Assembly (NCBI RefSeq): GCF_002294725.1
Contig: NZ_NSFT01000009.1
Span: 124,001-188,000, forward strand
Origin: Mesorhizobium sp. WSM4313
GTDB taxonomy: Bacteria; Pseudomonadota; Alphaproteobacteria; Rhizobiales; Rhizobiaceae
Reading direction: 5' to 3'
DNA length: 64,000 nucleotides
Below the pieces are notes generated by a model that ran no database searches, was not told where the DNA came from, and worked only from the letters and a program-made list of their open reading frames with translations. The translations under genes and the position numbers were made by a program. This document shows, piece after piece, positions 62,898-64,000 of this stretch. Numbering within the stretch: the first letter of the stretch is position 1; each line of letters starts with the position of its first letter.

Positions 62898-64000
62898 TCC
62901 GAGACGTCCTGTTGGCCGGCGGCGTTGCAATGGCTTATGCATCGCAACTCGAAATTCCAGGCGCGCCGTTCGGAATCAGCGAATTGTTGCTGGCGGTTTG
63001 GATACTGATTTCGATTGGCCGCGTACTTGCCGGTGGTCGACTTGAAGCCACGCCGGCCCTGTCGATTTTTGCCGCCCTCTGGGGGATCATGGCATTCGCT
63101 CTCGGGCTAGGCATGATTGTCGGCATGCTTACGAGCGTTCAGTACATGGACGCGCCGGTTCACGACATGATTGCCTATCTGTTGCTGGCATTCGTTACAT
63201 GTCTGCTTGCGGCTGATCCTCAGGCGGATCGCCATCTGCGTCGCACCGCGTGGTGGGTGATCGTCATTGCGAACGCGTGTTTTGTTTTCCAGTTGGCGCT
63301 TGGATTCGGCTTACTCCACCAGTCCGGAGTGAACCCTTGGTTTTGGGACAGGTTCACAGGATGGTCGGACAACCCAAACCAACTGGCACTTTATTGCGCG
63401 CTGTTCGGTCCCCTTGCACTATACCTTTCAATGACAACAAGTAATATGATAGCCAGGACATTTGGCATAGTAAGCATTGTTCTCATAGTATACGTCGGAC
63501 GATTGACTAAGAGCGATACCTATCTATTGACAATAGTGATAACCGGTTTGGTTTTCCTGATGTTGCGCGTCCGGAGATGGGTCGCGGTTGGCGGAAGGGT
63601 CACTCTTGGTCGTCAAATCAGCCTTTTGCTGTTGCTTGCTTTGGTCCCTCTTGCAATCTCCGCAACACCCTATGTGCTTGCGGAAACGAGCACTGTTGAA
63701 AATTTCGCCAAGAGCCTGACCAAAGGCGAGGGTGGTGAGGCGACAGCCGAGACAGCCAATCTGCGCATCAATATCTGGACCAATGCTCTGGGCAAGGGGT
63801 TGGGGTCTGCTTCGCTGGGCCTCGGCCCGGGACCACATGTCGACAGATCTGTCGTGACCAAGGAGTTTATCGACCTGCCTTTCGAGGCTCACAGCACGCT
63901 ACTGGACTTGTATACTCAAGGAGGCATTCTAGCGGTTCTCGCCCTGTTGTGGATCCTTGGCCTCGCGGCCATCTCTGCCTGGCGTGCAAGGCTCGACGCT
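62894..64000 (+). CDS. O-antigen ligase/Wzy-type polymerase (partial at window end)
   Basis: An open frame starts at ATG 62894, overlapping the glycosyltransferase stop, and continues without a stop to the window edge (369 codons visible). About nine transmembrane helices are seen. GWSDNPNQLALY, the large periplasmic loop with NLRINIWTNALGKGLGSASLGLGPGPHV, and FEAHSTLLDLYTQGGIL are the signature features of the O-antigen ligase (Wzy_C/WaaL) superfamily. It should polymerise or ligate the glycan made by this locus. The low-GC patch near 63430-63540 is typical of such genes. Confidence 0.85.
   Translation, partial: MIRDVLLAGGVAMAYASQLEIPGAPFGISELLLAVWILISIGRVLAGGRLEATPALSIFAALWGIMAFALGLGMIVGMLTSVQYMDAPVHDMIAYLLLAFVTCLLAADPQADRHLRRTAWWVIVIANACFVFQLALGFGLLHQSGVNPWFWDRFTGWSDNPNQLALYCALFGPLALYLSMTTSNMIARTFGIVSIVLIVYVGRLTKSDTYLLTIVITGLVFLMLRVRRWVAVGGRVTLGRQISLLLLLALVPLAISATPYVLAETSTVENFAKSLTKGEGGEATAETANLRINIWTNALGKGLGSASLGLGPGPHVDRSVVTKEFIDLPFEAHSTLLDLYTQGGILAVLALLWILGLAAISAWRARLDA

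Overview
The window looks like a chromosomal stretch from a high-GC alphaproteobacterium of the Rhizobiales, most likely Mesorhizobium or a close relative. Supporting signs are the codon and base composition, a DUF768-like protein (a family I associate with Mesorhizobium), a rhizobial-type palindromic intergenic repeat near 57.9 kb, a very long poly-HAMP hybrid kinase and a type I-secreted RTX protein next to polysaccharide genes. No rRNA, tRNA or CRISPR array was seen.

Layout. (1) 0.4-6.7 kb: two c-type cytochromes (one mono-, one triheme) followed by a tightly packed heme-copper oxidase operon, coxB-coxA-coxC-ctaG. (2) 6.8-9.7 kb: an FdhF/YdeP-type molybdopterin oxidoreductase flanked by gene debris (a DUF3309 C-terminus and a serine-recombinase C-terminus). 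(3) 9.8-17.9 kb, minus strand: an eight-gene, mostly overlapping operon. It encodes a separate Rieske protein, a Rieske-oxygenase catalytic subunit that lacks the Rieske motif, a GST-like protein, an 8-oxoguanine-deaminase-like amidohydrolase, and a complete BMP/PnrA-type purine ABC transporter. The combination recalls the NdmC/NdmD/NdmE N7-demethylase of methylxanthine degraders, with the Rieske domain supplied as its own gene. This is the best candidate for an undescribed system in the window. (4) 18.1-19.1 kb: a motif-lacking acylphosphatase-like protein and about 0.7 kb without a recognised gene. (5) 19.1-28.6 kb: a HutC-like regulon. It holds an N,N-dimethylformamidase-like hydrolase with a tiny secreted protein, an SDR, a histidinol-dehydrogenase paralogue, a zinc alcohol dehydrogenase, the GntR/HutC regulator, and a NitT/TauT-type ABC transporter. 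Three matching 18-bp operator-like sites sit before its transcription units.

(6) 29.0-36.8 kb: a 1906-residue poly-HAMP hybrid histidine kinase built on 276-bp tandem repeats, and a second hybrid kinase just downstream. (7) 37-40.3 kb: isochorismatase-like hydrolase, DUF768-like protein, small basic and acidic proteins, an ATP-dependent DNA ligase and a PPC/DUF296 protein. (8) 40.5-44.7 kb: paoABC-type periplasmic aldehyde oxidoreductase. (9) 44.9-56.7 kb: alternative complex III (actA-F), a SCO protein and a caa3-type oxidase (coxB with fused heme c, coxA, coxC, subunit IV) in one operon-like run. This would form a complete quinol-to-oxygen branch. (10) 56.8-58 kb: two small genes and the palindromic repeat. 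(11) 58.1-64 kb: a paralogous pair of putative secreted glycosidase-like proteins (one Sec-type, one RTX/type I), then a glycosyltransferase and an O-antigen ligase/polymerase that runs off the window end.

Functionally the window combines two distinct oxygen-reducing branches, two catabolic modules each with its own ABC transporter, a large signalling pair and the edge of a surface-polysaccharide locus. All functions are read from sequence motifs and gene order; no database search was run.
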